Part shown: positions 63,521 through 64,000 of the stretch, piece by piece
Layout of the letters: the number at the start of each line of letters is the position of its first letter
Position numbering within the stretch: position 1 is the first letter of the stretch
Source of the DNA: Phellopilus nigrolimitatus
Lineage: Eukaryota > Basidiomycota > Agaricomycetes > Hymenochaetales > Hymenochaetaceae
Length of the DNA stretch: 64,000 nt
Direction: 5' to 3'
Assembly (NCBI GenBank): GCA_021029095.1
Contig: JAJOHG010000009.1
Span: forward strand, 868,001 to 932,000
Translations under genes and position numbers: made by a program
The notes under the pieces: model-generated
The model's database searches: none
What the model was told of the DNA's origin: nothing
What the model saw: only the letters and a program-made list of their open reading frames with translations

Positions 63521-64000
63521 ATGGCGCAGTACTCGACATTTGGCGCTACTCCTGACTCTCCGGGGGATATCTCACAAACGCCTCCGCCAACTGGCGCGCA
63601 AGGCGATCTGGAGCTAGAAATAGTCGGACTGGCGAATGCTCTGTACAATCTTGGCACAACGGTTGTCATAGATTCCACAAAAGAAAGACAATTGGCAAAG
63701 TCAGCAGTCGCCAGCGAGGAAGAGGCTAGCAAACCGGTCGGCCAGAGAGTCAACGATGTCATCGGCCATCTATCTACAATTGAGGACCTGGCTGGAGATT
63801 TAAGAACAATGGTCCCCTTACAGATTCTGCAGTACGTTCACCAGTGGGCAATGTGCAATCTGGGGCGAATATCGTTGATATGTTCGAATGATAGGGATAT
63901 CGATAATGCACGTAATCCAATGTTCTTAACCAAGGACCGACTGGAGCGCGCGGCCACGGAAAACCAGTTTATGAACGGAAAGATTAAAGCCATCGAAGTG
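63521..64000 (+). CDS. MED10: Mediator complex subunit 10 (partial, 5' part)
   Basis: MED10 is a conserved middle-module subunit of Mediator, which links transcription factors to RNA polymerase II in the nucleus. Start ATG at 63521 in CTACCATGG context (MAQYSTFGATPDSPGDIS). Exon 1 carries LELEIVGLANALYNLGTTVV and VGQRVNDVIGHLSTIEDLAG, the family's helical core, to 63831. A 63-base intron (63832-63894; GTACGT donor, ATAG acceptor) joins LQILQ to DIDNARNPMFLTKDRLERAA, restoring the expected sequence. The gene runs off the window at TENQFMNGKIKAIEV. No lesion seen, so it is probably functional. It is the only host gene here that looks intact. Confidence 0.88.
   Translation, partial: MAQYSTFGATPDSPGDISQTPPPTGAQGDLELEIVGLANALYNLGTTVVIDSTKERQLAKSAVASEEEASKPVGQRVNDVIGHLSTIEDLAGDLRTMVPLQILQYVHQWAMCNLGRISLICSNDRDIDNARNPMFLTKDRLERAATENQFMNGKIKAIEV

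Overview
This is a eukaryotic nuclear window, most likely from a basidiomycete fungus (probably an agaricomycete). The recognisable host genes have 60-70 bp GT/AG introns and resemble fungal SWI1-like ARID proteins, the AAA+ ATPase RVB1 and Mediator subunit 10. About 58 of the 64 kb is mobile DNA, nested several layers deep, lying between two islands of host sequence.

Layout. 1-4870: remains of host genes. These are the 3' end of a BAR-domain gene, a decayed RVB1 (RuvB-like 1) copy on the minus strand, and a 5'-truncated SWI1/ARID gene carrying frameshifts and an in-frame stop. 4871-52949: a Ty1/copia cluster, all coded on the minus strand. Copy E1 (4871-7402 plus 16832-18363) is split by a composite of inverted-repeat DNA elements (7403-16831), which itself carries a second copia (E2, 8571-14603, target duplication ATTTT). 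E1 then stops at its zinc-knuckle codons, where a tandem array begins. There are four truncated 4.08-kb units (U1-U4) and a final full-length copy E5 (46863-52949). Units U1 and U3 each contain the same nested intact-length copia (N1, N2) at the same site (TTGGC). The pattern is therefore a 14.25-kb higher-order duplication (10.17 + 4.08 + 10.17 + 4.08 kb). 52950-54333: a broken retroelement gag gene and another inverted-repeat element end. 54815-63187: a non-autonomous hAT-like element (8-bp target duplication GTGCTATG) interrupted by an intact Ty3/gypsy chromodomain retrotransposon (55040-62525; identical-looking 505-bp LTRs, target duplication CTTTT). 63196-64000: promoter region and 5' part of MED10.

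How the parts work. The copia elements code a single 1500-aa Gag-protease-integrase-RT-RNase H polyprotein and have a primer site matching the anticodon arm of initiator tRNA-Met (copia/Ty5-type half-tRNA priming). The gypsy element has Gag and Pol in different frames, with a candidate -1 slippery site on the gag stop codon. Its candidate primer site is complementary to the predicted 5' end of its own transcript (Tf1-type self-priming). Two overlapping extra ORFs follow pol. N1, E5 and the gypsy element look young: open frames and LTR pairs that match wherever I compared them.

Caution. Between about 28.9 and 35.1 kb there are some twenty single-base indels relative to the other array copies, all next to the duplication joint. 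This looks like unpolished sequence or an assembly problem, so array copy number should not be trusted without spanning reads. I found no evidence of a wholly new biological system. The most interesting items are the array architecture, the self-priming and frameshift signals and extra ORFs of the gypsy element, and the uncharacterised inverted-repeat family.
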